From Rudaeicoccus suwonensis (GTDB lineage Bacteria; Actinomycetota; Actinomycetes; Actinomycetales; Dermatophilaceae), in NCBI RefSeq assembly GCF_007829035.1, contig NZ_VIVQ01000002.1, positions 1 through 64,000 on the forward strand: DNA of 64,000 bases, in the 5' to 3' direction. Both the position numbers and the translations under genes were made by a program. Under the pieces are notes generated by a model. It did no database searches, was not told where the DNA came from, and worked only from the letters and a program-made list of their open reading frames with translations. Shown one piece after another: positions 48,205 through 56,729 of this stretch (position 1 is the first letter of the stretch; the number at the start of each line of letters is the position of its first letter).

Positions 48205-49737
48205 TCAGCAGGTCTTTCCTGCAGGGGGCACAACTCCGTTCAGGATGTAGTCGTCGACCACACCGTCCACGCAGCTCGAACCCTCCATGTATGCCGTGTG
48301 CCCGTCGCCGTCGTAGGTGAGCAGGTGACCATTCTGCAGTTCCTTCGACAGCTGCACCGACCACTGGTATGGCGTTGCCGGGTCGCGCGTCGTGCCCACG
48401 ACCAGGATCGGCCCCGAGCCTGCCGCCGTGATCTTCTCCGGATGACCGGTGGCCTTGATCGGCCATTCGCCGCAGGACAGCGACCCCCACGCGAGCATCG
48501 GGCCCCACGTCGGCGCGGTCTTGGCGAACTGCTGGGCATCCTGCACGTAGGTCTGCACGTTCGAACTCGCGCTGCGGTCAAGGCAATTCACCGCATTGAT
48601 GACCTGCATGATGTTGTCGCTGTAGGTGCCATTGGAGTTGCGGCTGGCGTAGTCGTCGGCCAGCGCCATCATCGCGTTGCCGCTGCCGGCGAACGCCTGC
48701 TGGAAGGCCTGGGTGAGCACGGGCCACGACTGCTTGGAGTACATCGCGTCGGCGACGCCGATCGATGCCCACCCCTCGGTCAGCTTCGTGACGTCCCCCT
48801 GGCCGGTCACCGGCAGCGGGTTGGTGTCGGAGTCCTTCAGGAACTGCCGGATGCGAGCCATCCCGGCGTCCAGGCTGCTGCCGAGCGGGCAATTGCCCTG
48901 AGCGACGCAGTTGCGCACGTACGACTGGGTCGCCTGCTCGAATCCCTGCGCCTGCCCGAGGTTCTCCTGCGTCGTGGTGATGTCCGGCGGCACGACGCCG
49001 TCGAGCACGAACCGTCCGACACGCTGCGGGAACATCCCGGCGTACGTCGAGCCGATGAAGGTGCCATAGGACTTGCCGAGGTAGTTCAGTTTCGTCTCGC
49101 CCAGCGCCGCGCGCAGGATGTCCATGTCCTTGGCGACGTCGACCGTCGACACGTGCGCGAGCAACGGACCGGCGTTCTTCTCACACGCCAGCCCGAAGTT
49201 GCGATTCGTCGTCACCGCCGCCTGCTCTTCGGCGGGAGTGTCCGGCGTCGGGTCGGCGCCGATGTAGGCGTCCAGCGCCGAATCGTCCAGGCAGGTGATG
49301 GGGGCCGACCGGCCGACGCCGCGCGGGTCGAAGCCGACGATGTCGTATGACGACAGCACCGCCGAGCTGACGATCTGCGTCGCCGCAGCTGCATAGTCGT
49401 AACCCGACCCTCCGGGCCCGCCGGGGTTGACCACCAGCGAGCCGACCCGCTTGCCCGTCGCAGGGACGCGGTCGATCGCCAACTGGATCGTCGCCCCGCT
49501 CGGGTCGCTGTAGTCGACCGGCACGGTGAGCTTGGCACACTGCACGTCGCCGCAGTTCTTCCAGTCGATGTGCTGGTCGTAGAACTTCGCGAGCGCAGCC
49601 GGAGTCCCCGCGACGGCCGAGGCGGACGCCGACGGCGCGACCGATGTCGCCGACGAGGATGAACTGCTGCTGCACCCCGAAACCGCAATCCCGAGCGCCA
49701 CCGCTGCCGCCAGCACACCTGCTGTCCGTGTCTTCAC
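48205..49737 (-). CDS. Lipoprotein alpha/beta hydrolase, tripeptidyl-aminopeptidase type
   Basis: 510 residues. Lipobox VSGC (C22) after a short signal peptide, a Ser-rich linker, then the S33-family fold: GGPGGSG oxyanion loop, GFDPRGVGRS, nucleophile GKSYGT, acid in TTRDPATP and histidine in GDGHTAY. Six cysteines in the catalytic part probably pair. Anchored outside the membrane. Relatives are Streptomyces Tap/Slp secreted peptidases. It lies beside holB-tmk as in many actinobacteria. Confidence 0.9.
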   Translation of the reverse strand: MKTRTAGVLAAAVALGIAVSGCSSSSSSSATSVAPSASASAVAGTPAALAKFYDQHIDWKNCGDVQCAKLTVPVDYSDPSGATIQLAIDRVPATGKRVGSLVVNPGGPGGSGYDYAAAATQIVSSAVLSSYDIVGFDPRGVGRSAPITCLDDSALDAYIGADPTPDTPAEEQAAVTTNRNFGLACEKNAGPLLAHVSTVDVAKDMDILRAALGETKLNYLGKSYGTFIGSTYAGMFPQRVGRFVLDGVVPPDITTTQENLGQAQGFEQATQSYVRNCVAQGNCPLGSSLDAGMARIRQFLKDSDTNPLPVTGQGDVTKLTEGWASIGVADAMYSKQSWPVLTQAFQQAFAGSGNAMMALADDYASRNSNGTYSDNIMQVINAVNCLDRSASSNVQTYVQDAQQFAKTAPTWGPMLAWGSLSCGEWPIKATGHPEKITAAGSGPILVVGTTRDPATPYQWSVQLSKELQNGHLLTYDGDGHTAYMEGSSCVDGVVDDYILNGVVPPAGKTC

Positions 49738-49778
49738 GCACGGCAGGTTATGCCATCAAACTTCGGGGACTCGGCTGC

Positions 49779-50930
49779 TCAGAGCACCTGCTGCGCCGCC
49801 GGTCGCAACCCGATCGCCATCGCCTCAAGCGCCAGCAGCGGCGGCACGTTGGCGGCGATGCGCTCTCGGGCGGTGCCGACGGTGTCCATCGCCGACAACA
49901 ACTCCTCGCTGGTGCGCACTGCTGCGAACCGGGCGATGTCGTCACGCAGGTCCATGTTGACCAGATCGACGGTCTCCCCCGAACGTATGACGAGCGCGTC
50001 GCGATAGAACGACATCAGATCGATCAGCGATCGGTCGATAACGTCGCGACCGAATCGTGTCGCGCGCGTCTTTTGCTCCTTCTCCAGCGCGGAGATTGCC
50101 GATCGCACGTGCGGCGGCTGGGTGCGCGATGCCGGATCAGCGCCCAATTGCGCCATCAGCCGGTCCTTTTCGGCGGCATCGCGTTGCGCGCTGCTGGCGG
50201 ACGACTCGTCGGCGGCGAGCGAGGCGAGGTCGGCTGCGGCCGTCATCGCGTCGCCGAGGCTGCGGATGCTCATGCCGAGCAGCACCGTGGACCGGCGTCG
50301 GTCGCGCGCGCCCTGGTCGGTGGCCAGCCGTCGCGCCAGACCGACGTGCGACTGTGCCGCACGGGCGGCGTGGGTCGCCACAGCTGCGTCGATGCCGTCG
50401 CGGCGGACGAGGAGTTCGGCGACAGCTTCCGGCGACGGGGTGCGAAGCCGCACGTGCCTCGACCGGGAGCGGATCGTGATGATGACGTCTTCGACCGACG
50501 GCGCGCACAACAACCACACGGTGCGCGGGACTGGCTCCTCGAGGGCCTTCAGCAATGCATCGGCGGCGCGCTCGGTGAGGCGGTCGGCATCCTCGATGAT
50601 GATCACCCGCCACGGGCCGACCGCCGGGCGGTGCTGGGCGAGTTCTGCCAGCTCGCGCGCATCCTTGACCTGGATCGACAATCCTTCGGTCGCCATCACG
50701 GTCACGTCGGCGTGGCTGCCGTCCAGCACGGTGCGGCACTCATGGCACTGGCCGCATCCGTGATCGGCACACTCGAGGGCGGCGGCGAAGGCCCGCGCTG
50801 CGATCGACCGGCCGGATCCGGGCGGCCCGGTGAGCAGCCAACCGTGCGTCATACGTGCGGGGTCTTCGACTGCCGCCGACAGCGTCGCAACGGCATCAGG
50901 CTGGCCCACGACATCGCGCCAGACGCTCAC
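49779..50930 (-). CDS. holB: DNA polymerase III subunit delta-prime
   Basis: 383-residue clamp-loader subunit. The P-loop is LLTGPPGSGRS with arginine in place of the nucleotide-binding lysine, as in non-hydrolysing delta-prime proteins. The zinc module CADHGCGQCHEC and sensor-type IIIEDADRLTERAADALLKALEEP are present. ATGA overlap with tmk. Confidence 0.93.
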   Translation of the reverse strand: MSVWRDVVGQPDAVATLSAAVEDPARMTHGWLLTGPPGSGRSIAARAFAAALECADHGCGQCHECRTVLDGSHADVTVMATEGLSIQVKDARELAELAQHRPAVGPWRVIIIEDADRLTERAADALLKALEEPVPRTVWLLCAPSVEDVIITIRSRSRHVRLRTPSPEAVAELLVRRDGIDAAVATHAARAAQSHVGLARRLATDQGARDRRRSTVLLGMSIRSLGDAMTAAADLASLAADESSASSAQRDAAEKDRLMAQLGADPASRTQPPHVRSAISALEKEQKTRATRFGRDVIDRSLIDLMSFYRDALVIRSGETVDLVNMDLRDDIARFAAVRTSEELLSAMDTVGTARERIAANVPPLLALEAMAIGLRPAAQQVL

Positions 50931-51523
50931 AGCAACGCGTCCACTCGCTCGGCGACAGCGATGGCGATCTGCTCGGCGGGCAGGGCGGCGTCGAGCACGA
51001 GATACCGCTGCGGCTCGGCGGCGGCGAGCGCGAGGAAGTGCTCACGCACCCGCGAGTGGAAATCGTCGGCCTCCTGCTCGAGCCGGTCGTGGGTTCCACC
51101 GCGCCTGTCCCGGCCGACCTGCGGAGAGACGTCGAGCAGGATCGTCAACGCCGGCAGCAGGCCCTCGGTGGCCCACATCGAAAGCCCGCGCACATCAACG
51201 GGATCCAGCTCGCGCCCGGCTCCCTGATAGGCGACGGAGGAGTCCAGATAGCGGTCCTGCAGCACCACCGCACCCCTCGCGAGCGCCGGTCGCACGACGG
51301 TGGCAACGTGGTGCGCACGATCGGCAGCGAACAGCAGCGCCTCGGCGCGCGGAGCGACGTGATCGCCGTGCAGCAGCACCTCGCGGATCTGCACCCCGAG
51401 CGGAGTGCCGCCCGGCTCGCGGGTCACGAGCACCTCGCGGCCCGCGTCACTCAGGCGTTGCTGCAGCAGCCGGATCTGTGTCGACTTGCCCGCGCCGTCG
51501 CCGCCTTCGAACGCAATGAACAC
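50927..51523 (-). CDS. tmk: Thymidylate kinase
   Basis: 198 residues; phosphorylates dTMP. P-loop FEGGDGAGKST (5-15), DRYLDSS (DRX motif) and the lid region RGGTHDRLEQEADDFH. The TREPGGTPLG segment is diagnostic. Heads the tmk-holB pair with a 4-bp overlap. Confidence 0.97.
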   Translation of the reverse strand: MFIAFEGGDGAGKSTQIRLLQQRLSDAGREVLVTREPGGTPLGVQIREVLLHGDHVAPRAEALLFAADRAHHVATVVRPALARGAVVLQDRYLDSSVAYQGAGRELDPVDVRGLSMWATEGLLPALTILLDVSPQVGRDRRGGTHDRLEQEADDFHSRVREHFLALAAAEPQRYLVLDAALPAEQIAIAVAERVDALL

Positions 51524-51565
51524 GTGAGCGAGCCTAGGCGATGCGTCGGACAGTGCCGTCTCCGC

Positions 51566-52447
51566 TCAGGAGCCGGCGCGCGCGAAGACCCCGACTGCGT
51601 CATACGCGATCCAGGAGCCGTGGTCCTTCACCAGATCGATGATGTTCTCGCCGACTCGCAGCAACCGCCGGTCGATCTCCCGCTCGATGTATGCCGGCCC
51701 GCCACCCGGCTCGGGCCCGCTCGCCCGGGTCGTTGCGGGCAAGGAAACCGTCGACGATGCGGACGCTTCGTCGAAGAACAACGACTCCCCCGGGCATCCG
51801 TTGACCAGCACGGATGCCGAGCCTGCCCGCGTCGCGTGCCGGTCGGTCAGCCAGAGCGCGAGGTCCAGATCCTGCTCAGGAGCACGATCCAGATCGAAGC
51901 GCAGCCGGAACCGGTGGCCACGGCGTCCTGCCCAGGCGTCGTCAGGCCCGGGCTGCAGGTAGCTCCAGGTCACCTCAGGACGATCGAAGCCGAAGCGGAA
52001 GTCGACGTCGCGCGGGAAGGTCGACTGGTAATGCACGAAACCCGTTGGTGCCAAGGCAAGTTCGAGACCGCTGCCGTCGAAGGAACCGACGACCGCGACG
52101 GGCCGGCCCGAGAGGACCACCGAGGTGCGGGAGGTCGCGGTGATCGGCCCGAGTGGTGGGTGAAGCGACGCCGGCGCAGGCACCACCCGGTAGGACCAGC
52201 GCTGAGCCGCCGGGCCGAGCCCCTCGTGGGCGAACCGTGGCTCGCTGACCGTGGCCAGAAGGGTCTCGCGAGTGGGCGTCCACGAGCGTGCGGCGTCATC
52301 GGTCGCGATGCCGTGCACGTCCCAGTCGCCGGCATCGTCGGTGGGCACGCGCCATACCAGTCGGATCCGGCCGACGTCACCGACGGTGCGCAGCACAGGT
52401 CCCGTTGACCCGACGTCGGTCGTCGGAAGGTGGGCAGCGAACGCCAT
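51566..52447 (-). CDS. Cytoplasmic protein resembling the accessory domains of family 4 polysaccharide lyases
   Basis: 293 residues without signal peptide or membrane helix. Residues 20-110 look like a fibronectin-III-type sandwich (IRLVWRVPTD, WSYRVVPAP). Residues 135-290 resemble the jelly-roll C-terminal domain of rhamnogalacturonan lyases (WSYLQPGPDDAWAGRRGHRF, VLVNG, VGENIIDL, GSWIAYDAVGVF). The catalytic lyase domain is absent. The assignment rests on pattern recognition only and the role is unknown. Confidence 0.5.
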   Translation of the reverse strand: MAFAAHLPTTDVGSTGPVLRTVGDVGRIRLVWRVPTDDAGDWDVHGIATDDAARSWTPTRETLLATVSEPRFAHEGLGPAAQRWSYRVVPAPASLHPPLGPITATSRTSVVLSGRPVAVVGSFDGSGLELALAPTGFVHYQSTFPRDVDFRFGFDRPEVTWSYLQPGPDDAWAGRRGHRFRLRFDLDRAPEQDLDLALWLTDRHATRAGSASVLVNGCPGESLFFDEASASSTVSLPATTRASGPEPGGGPAYIEREIDRRLLRVGENIIDLVKDHGSWIAYDAVGVFARAGS

Positions 52448-52628
52448 CGCGGTGACCCCTTGCGCGGACGGTTGTGGTCGACCATCGACCTGGGGCTGAT
52501 GGTGTCCGAGATGCGCGACCGTGCGGCGACGACGACATGGCCGCGAGGTGACCGGTCACCGACGATCCGTGGGCGGCGTGAGGTGGAGTCTGCACCAAGC
52601 GCAGGTATGCCGCCGTATTCTCGGGGCC

Positions 52629-53981
52629 ATGTCGTCCTCCGCCGAACTGCTGCCCCAGACAACCCGCCACCTGTCCCGCCTGACCCGGTTGGCCCAGAAC
52701 GAGAGCAAGGTCCCCGGCCTCGTCGCGGGAGTGGCCAGGCACGGCACCGTCCTGTGGTCGGAGGGCGTGGGTCGCGCCGACCTGACCGACGACAGCGTGC
52801 CGTTGGGGGCCGACACCCAGTGGCCGGTCGCATCGAACACCAAGACCTTCGTCGCGTCGATGATCATGCAGTTGCGTGACGAGGGCAGGCTGAGGCTGGA
52901 CGACACCGTCGACACGCACATCCCGGAGTCGACGCACGGCAATGTGACTGTGCGGCAACTACTTTCGCACACCACTGGCATGCAACGTGAGCCCATCGGT
53001 GACGTCTGGGACGTGCTGAAGTTCCCCGATCGTGCCGCGCTGATCACCGGGTGGAATGACGCCGAGCGGATTATGCGACCGCATTACCGCTGGCACTACA
53101 GCAACCTCTGTTACGCGATGTTGGGCGAGATCATCGCGCGCCTCGACGGGCGCGAGTGGACGCAGTCGCTACAGCACCGGCTGCTGGATCCGCTCGAGTT
53201 GCGCCGCACCACGATCGGTCTGGTCGAGCCGCACTCGCGGCAGTATTACGTCTCACCGGTCACGGACGTGCCGGTCGATGAACCTGCACTGACCTTCGAC
53301 GCGATGAGTGCCGCGGGGGCGATCTGCAGCACGCTGTCGGACATGGTGCGCTGGCACGGTTTCCTGCTCGACCCCGATTCGTCTGTCCTGTCGCCCGACA
53401 CGGTGGAGGAGATGCGTCAGCCGCTGGTCACCGTCGACGCCGGTTGGAACGAGAGCTGGGGCCTCGGCCTGGAGTTGGTCCGCTCGGGTGGGCGCGTGTG
53501 GTTCGGGCACACCGGCGGCCTTCCGGGCGCGATCACCGGGTTTTTCTCCGAGGCCGAATCCGGAACAACCGCAGCGGTTTTGATGAACAACAGCTCAGCG
53601 AAAGACCCGGCCGGCACAGCCATCAAGCTCGGAACCCATGTCATCGAGCACGACCCGGAAGAGGTCGATGCGTGGACGCCGGGCACGGTCGCACCTGCCG
53701 AACTGCTGCCGCTGCTGGGCCAGTGGTATTCCGAGGGCGTCGCGTTCACCTTCGCCATTGCCGACGGTCGCCTCACGGCGCGCATCGACCGCGCTCCCGC
53801 GAGCACCCCGCCGTCGGTCTTCGAGCGCATCGAGGACGACTGCTACCGCACCATCAGCGGCGGTGAGCGTGGCGAGCGGCTCGTCATACGTCGGCGGGAG
53901 GACGGCTCGGTGCGCCAATTGAACTGGGCGACCTACCGATTCACCCGCCAGCCGCTCGGTTTCGCCGAACCGACACCCTGA
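52629..53981 (+). CDS. Serine hydrolase of the beta-lactamase/class C family
   Basis: 450 residues. SxxK motif SNTK (S69, K72), YSN (157-159) and FGHTGG as the KTG equivalent, followed by a C-terminal lipocalin-like domain (from about 370). This is the esterase/peptidase-like group of class C relatives rather than an antibiotic-resistance enzyme. No signal peptide at the chosen ATG, which fits the beginning of similarity; a longer frame to 52521 adds basic residues only. Confidence 0.88.
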   Translation: MSSSAELLPQTTRHLSRLTRLAQNESKVPGLVAGVARHGTVLWSEGVGRADLTDDSVPLGADTQWPVASNTKTFVASMIMQLRDEGRLRLDDTVDTHIPESTHGNVTVRQLLSHTTGMQREPIGDVWDVLKFPDRAALITGWNDAERIMRPHYRWHYSNLCYAMLGEIIARLDGREWTQSLQHRLLDPLELRRTTIGLVEPHSRQYYVSPVTDVPVDEPALTFDAMSAAGAICSTLSDMVRWHGFLLDPDSSVLSPDTVEEMRQPLVTVDAGWNESWGLGLELVRSGGRVWFGHTGGLPGAITGFFSEAESGTTAAVLMNNSSAKDPAGTAIKLGTHVIEHDPEEVDAWTPGTVAPAELLPLLGQWYSEGVAFTFAIADGRLTARIDRAPASTPPSVFERIEDDCYRTISGGERGERLVIRRREDGSVRQLNWATYRFTRQPLGFAEPTP

Positions 53982-54097
53982 ACCCGCGCCACGGACGGGT
54001 CGGTGTCGGACCGCCCGACGTCACGGGTCGATAACTATCGCCCCGATGACCGCGGCGCGCTCCGCCGACTCTCGCCGACGCCGCCTTGGATGCATCC

Positions 54098-54544
54098 ATG
54101 AACACGCGAGGGCGCAGGCTGGGCGTCATGGCTGTGATCGTGGTGCTGATCTACGTCGGATGGTGCGGATGGACCGGTCGGCTGAGTGCCGGTCCGAAGG
54201 GCTTGCTGCACCCGGTCGGCGCCTACTGGGTCACCCAGGACCTCCGGCTGACGTGCCTCGAACCAGGCGCATCAGGTCGTAGCGGCAAGATCCGCGTCTC
54301 CTTCAACAGCGACGACGAGGACGAGCAGGTGTCGGTCGTCGCCTTTGACGGCAAGCGAGTCACATTGCGAGGAACGTTGCGGCACAACGTCGTTCACAGT
54401 GATCAGCCGTCGAACGCGGGCTTCGGCGACCTCGCTGTCACCTGGCCCGTCGGGTATGCCGGGCAGCCGGTCTTCGATGGCAATCGTCAGCTGAACGACT
54501 GCTCCTCACCGTTGGCGCCGGCGACCCGCTGGAGCAGGGGCTGA
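54098..54544 (+). CDS. Secreted or membrane-anchored small protein of unknown function (148 aa)
   Basis: A short basic N terminus is followed by a hydrophobic helix (residues 8-27) that could be a signal peptide or anchor, then a beta-rich domain with two cysteines (about 53 and 135). No family recognised. ATG 54098 or an ATG four codons earlier (54086). Confidence 0.6.
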   Translation: MNTRGRRLGVMAVIVVLIYVGWCGWTGRLSAGPKGLLHPVGAYWVTQDLRLTCLEPGASGRSGKIRVSFNSDDEDEQVSVVAFDGKRVTLRGTLRHNVVHSDQPSNAGFGDLAVTWPVGYAGQPVFDGNRQLNDCSSPLAPATRWSRG

Positions 54545-54738
54545 GGCCGGACACCTGCAGATTCGCCAGGGCCCCTCACCTGGTGTGTGGGCTCTGACTG
54601 GCGGTTCGACGAGCCGCCGACAGCTGCGCGGGATTTGCAGGAATGTCGTATCCCGCGGCGATTTTCTGCGATGTGGCGCAGGTCACTGCGCGCATACGGT
54701 CGATGAACGTTATCCGACCGTTCGAGCGGAGGAGCTAC

Positions 54739-55761
54739 ATGCCTCGCATCGCCTATCTCGTGTCAAGCGCACGGGAGATCGACCTGCTGACCAGCAGCAA
54801 CCACCCCACCGGCTACTGGGCAGAGGAAGCGCTGAAGTCCTACGAACGCTTCGCGTCCGCCGCTGGGGTGGAGGTGGTGGTCTTCACCCCAGACGGCCTG
54901 GCCCCCACACCGGACCCTTATGGCCTGGAGCCGATCTTTCACTACCCGGACGAGGATCGAGATTTCTTCGCCTCGGTCTACCGCACGTTCCACCACGACC
55001 CGGACGACATTCGAATCACGCTGCACCACTCGACGGAACTCGAATTGGTTGCGGGACGACGAATCGCGCAGAAGCTGGTAGCAGCAGGGCACTCACCGAG
55101 CGAGGCGCACCATCTCGTGAGTGCGGCCGCGAAGACGGCGTGGGTCCACGATCGCACTCTGACGGACGTGATGCTCAACGACGGACTGCACGGGGGCTTG
55201 TCCGAGGCTGCTCTTCGCGAAGCCGTGGAGGAGTTGGACGCCGCCGCCCGGACCTTGGCCGACGATCGTCGCGGCCGCCTCGCCTCGATCGCCGACTTCC
55301 AGGCACCGCGATCGCTGGCCGAACTCAGTAATGACGAGATGGCCACCTTCGATGCGATCTTCGCCCCTGGCGGCCATGGACCGATGGTCGATCTGCCGCA
55401 CAACGCGGATGTCGGTCGCTTCTTGGCGATTCTGCAAGATCGGGGTGCGGTCATCTCGGCTCTCTGCCACGCGCCGGCGCTTCTGCTGGCTGCCCCCGAC
55501 CGGTATGACGGGCAGTGGCTGTTCGAGGGCTACCGGCTGACGTCATACACCAACGAAGAAGAAGACCAGAACAAGATCGGGCGCCTCGGAATGCCCTGGC
55601 TGCTGGCCTCCGCCTTGCAGAACGCCGGCGCGATCTTCGACGACGCACCGTATCCGTGGGCATCCCACGTCGTGGTCGACCGAAACCTCATCACTGGTCA
55701 GAACCCGTACTCCACTGATGCGACTGCCGACGCAGTGCTCAAAGCGCTCGACGCGCTGTGA
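54739..55761 (+). CDS. DJ-1/PfpI-family protein with a large insertion, first gene of the monooxygenase operon
   Basis: 340 residues starting MPRIAYLVSSAREI; AGGAG lies 8 bp upstream, which decides against the frame start at 54643. The nucleophile elbow SALCHAPALLL (C243), the acidic GYWAEE (E29/E30) and the APGGHGPMVDL loop match the Hsp31/DJ-1 group. That group includes glyoxalase-III-like hydratases, deglycase-like proteins and chaperones. Residues about 80-200, absent from the usual 230-residue fold, form an insertion rich in helices. It may deal with reactive aldehydes or epoxide by-products of the operon; this is inference. Confidence 0.82.
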   Translation: MPRIAYLVSSAREIDLLTSSNHPTGYWAEEALKSYERFASAAGVEVVVFTPDGLAPTPDPYGLEPIFHYPDEDRDFFASVYRTFHHDPDDIRITLHHSTELELVAGRRIAQKLVAAGHSPSEAHHLVSAAAKTAWVHDRTLTDVMLNDGLHGGLSEAALREAVEELDAAARTLADDRRGRLASIADFQAPRSLAELSNDEMATFDAIFAPGGHGPMVDLPHNADVGRFLAILQDRGAVISALCHAPALLLAAPDRYDGQWLFEGYRLTSYTNEEEDQNKIGRLGMPWLLASALQNAGAIFDDAPYPWASHVVVDRNLITGQNPYSTDATADAVLKALDAL

Positions 55762-55790
55762 CCGAACGACCACACCCCGTAGGAGTCGAC

Positions 55791-56222
55791 ATGACCACAT
55801 CATCCCGGCAGACGGTCGAAGCCTTCCTGACCGGCCTTCGACTGCGCGATATCGGAGGCGCACTTTCGTGCGTGCGAGACGACGCCGTCGTGACGGTCTT
55901 TCCCACACGAGTCATCGACGGCGGTAGAGCCGACTTGGCCGACCTTCTCACCGATATCGCTCGGGCCTTTCCGGATCTGCTGCTCACGGTGAGCCACATC
56001 GTGGAGGTCGGACAGGTTGTCGTCGCCGAGTTCAAGCTCGAAGGCACCCAGGCCGCGGATTTCCTCGGCGCCATCAATCAGGAGAAGCACCTCGATATCG
56101 ACACCGCATGGCGGTTCACCGTCGTCGACGATCGGATCAGTGCCATCGAAGCGTACTGGTGCCAGAACCAGCTCTACCGACGACTTGCCGTGAAGCGGCA
56201 GGACCACGTGACGATCGTCTGA
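55791..56222 (+). CDS. NTF2/SnoaL-like protein 1
   Basis: 143 residues, AGGAG 5-6 bp before the ATG. Cone-like NTF2 fold: helical start QTVEAFLTGLRLRDIGGALS, then strands ending in RISAIEAYWCQNQLYRRL. The superfamily includes limonene epoxide hydrolases, ketosteroid isomerases and polyketide cyclases. It lies 29 bp after the DJ-1 gene and begins a trio of NTF2-like genes in this operon. Confidence 0.8.
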   Translation: MTTSSRQTVEAFLTGLRLRDIGGALSCVRDDAVVTVFPTRVIDGGRADLADLLTDIARAFPDLLLTVSHIVEVGQVVVAEFKLEGTQAADFLGAINQEKHLDIDTAWRFTVVDDRISAIEAYWCQNQLYRRLAVKRQDHVTIV

Positions 56223-56238
56223 AAAGGAATTGCAAACA

Positions 56239-56712
56239 ATGACCACTATTCAAACAACGACACGCGCGCAAACCGCTGTGTCGATCGTCACGGAATTCTT
56301 CGATGTCTACCGAGCACGAGACGTCGTGGCGATGACCGAGTTGTGCACCGACAACTGCGATTTCGACTACATCCCCTTCGAAGTCTGGGCCAAACAACGC
56401 GTCGTTCGCGGCGCCGGCAAGGTTCGCACCAACGGTCGTGTCATCTGGAGCGGCCTGATCAATGCGTTCCCGAACCTGGGCAACGACGTCTTCCACATCG
56501 ACGGCAACGACGACGGTGACGTCGTGGTGGCGTGCGACATCACCGGCACCCAGCAATCCGCCTGGGGATTCATCAGTCCGAAGAACCAGTACTTCGCCGA
56601 ACCGCATCTATTCATCATGCATGTCAACGAGGACGGATTGATCGACAGCATCCGTGCCTACTGGGACAACGCCGGCGTCAACCGCCAGCTCGGACACTTC
56701 GAAGTCGACTGA
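56239..56712 (+). CDS. NTF2/SnoaL-like protein 2
   Basis: 157 residues with AAAGGAA before the ATG. The start QTAVSIVTEFFDVYRARDVVAMTELC and the end DSIRAYWDNAGVNRQLGHFE match the SnoaL-like fold. A longer central loop (GNDDGDVVVACDITGTQQSAWG) distinguishes it from its neighbour. Co-transcribed with the monooxygenase alpha subunit 17 bp downstream. Substrate unknown; epoxide or enone chemistry is a guess from the neighbours. Confidence 0.8.
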   Translation: MTTIQTTTRAQTAVSIVTEFFDVYRARDVVAMTELCTDNCDFDYIPFEVWAKQRVVRGAGKVRTNGRVIWSGLINAFPNLGNDVFHIDGNDDGDVVVACDITGTQQSAWGFISPKNQYFAEPHLFIMHVNEDGLIDSIRAYWDNAGVNRQLGHFEVD

Positions 56713-56729
56713 GAAAGGTACACACGACC

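Noticed and set aside
52629-53981. Antibiotic-resistance beta-lactamase
   Set aside because: No signal peptide; the HTGG motif and C-terminal lipocalin-like domain fit the esterase/peptidase-like group instead.
54643-54738. 32-residue N-terminal extension of the DJ-1 protein
   Set aside because: The AGGAG site and the start of the conserved fold both point to the ATG at 54739.
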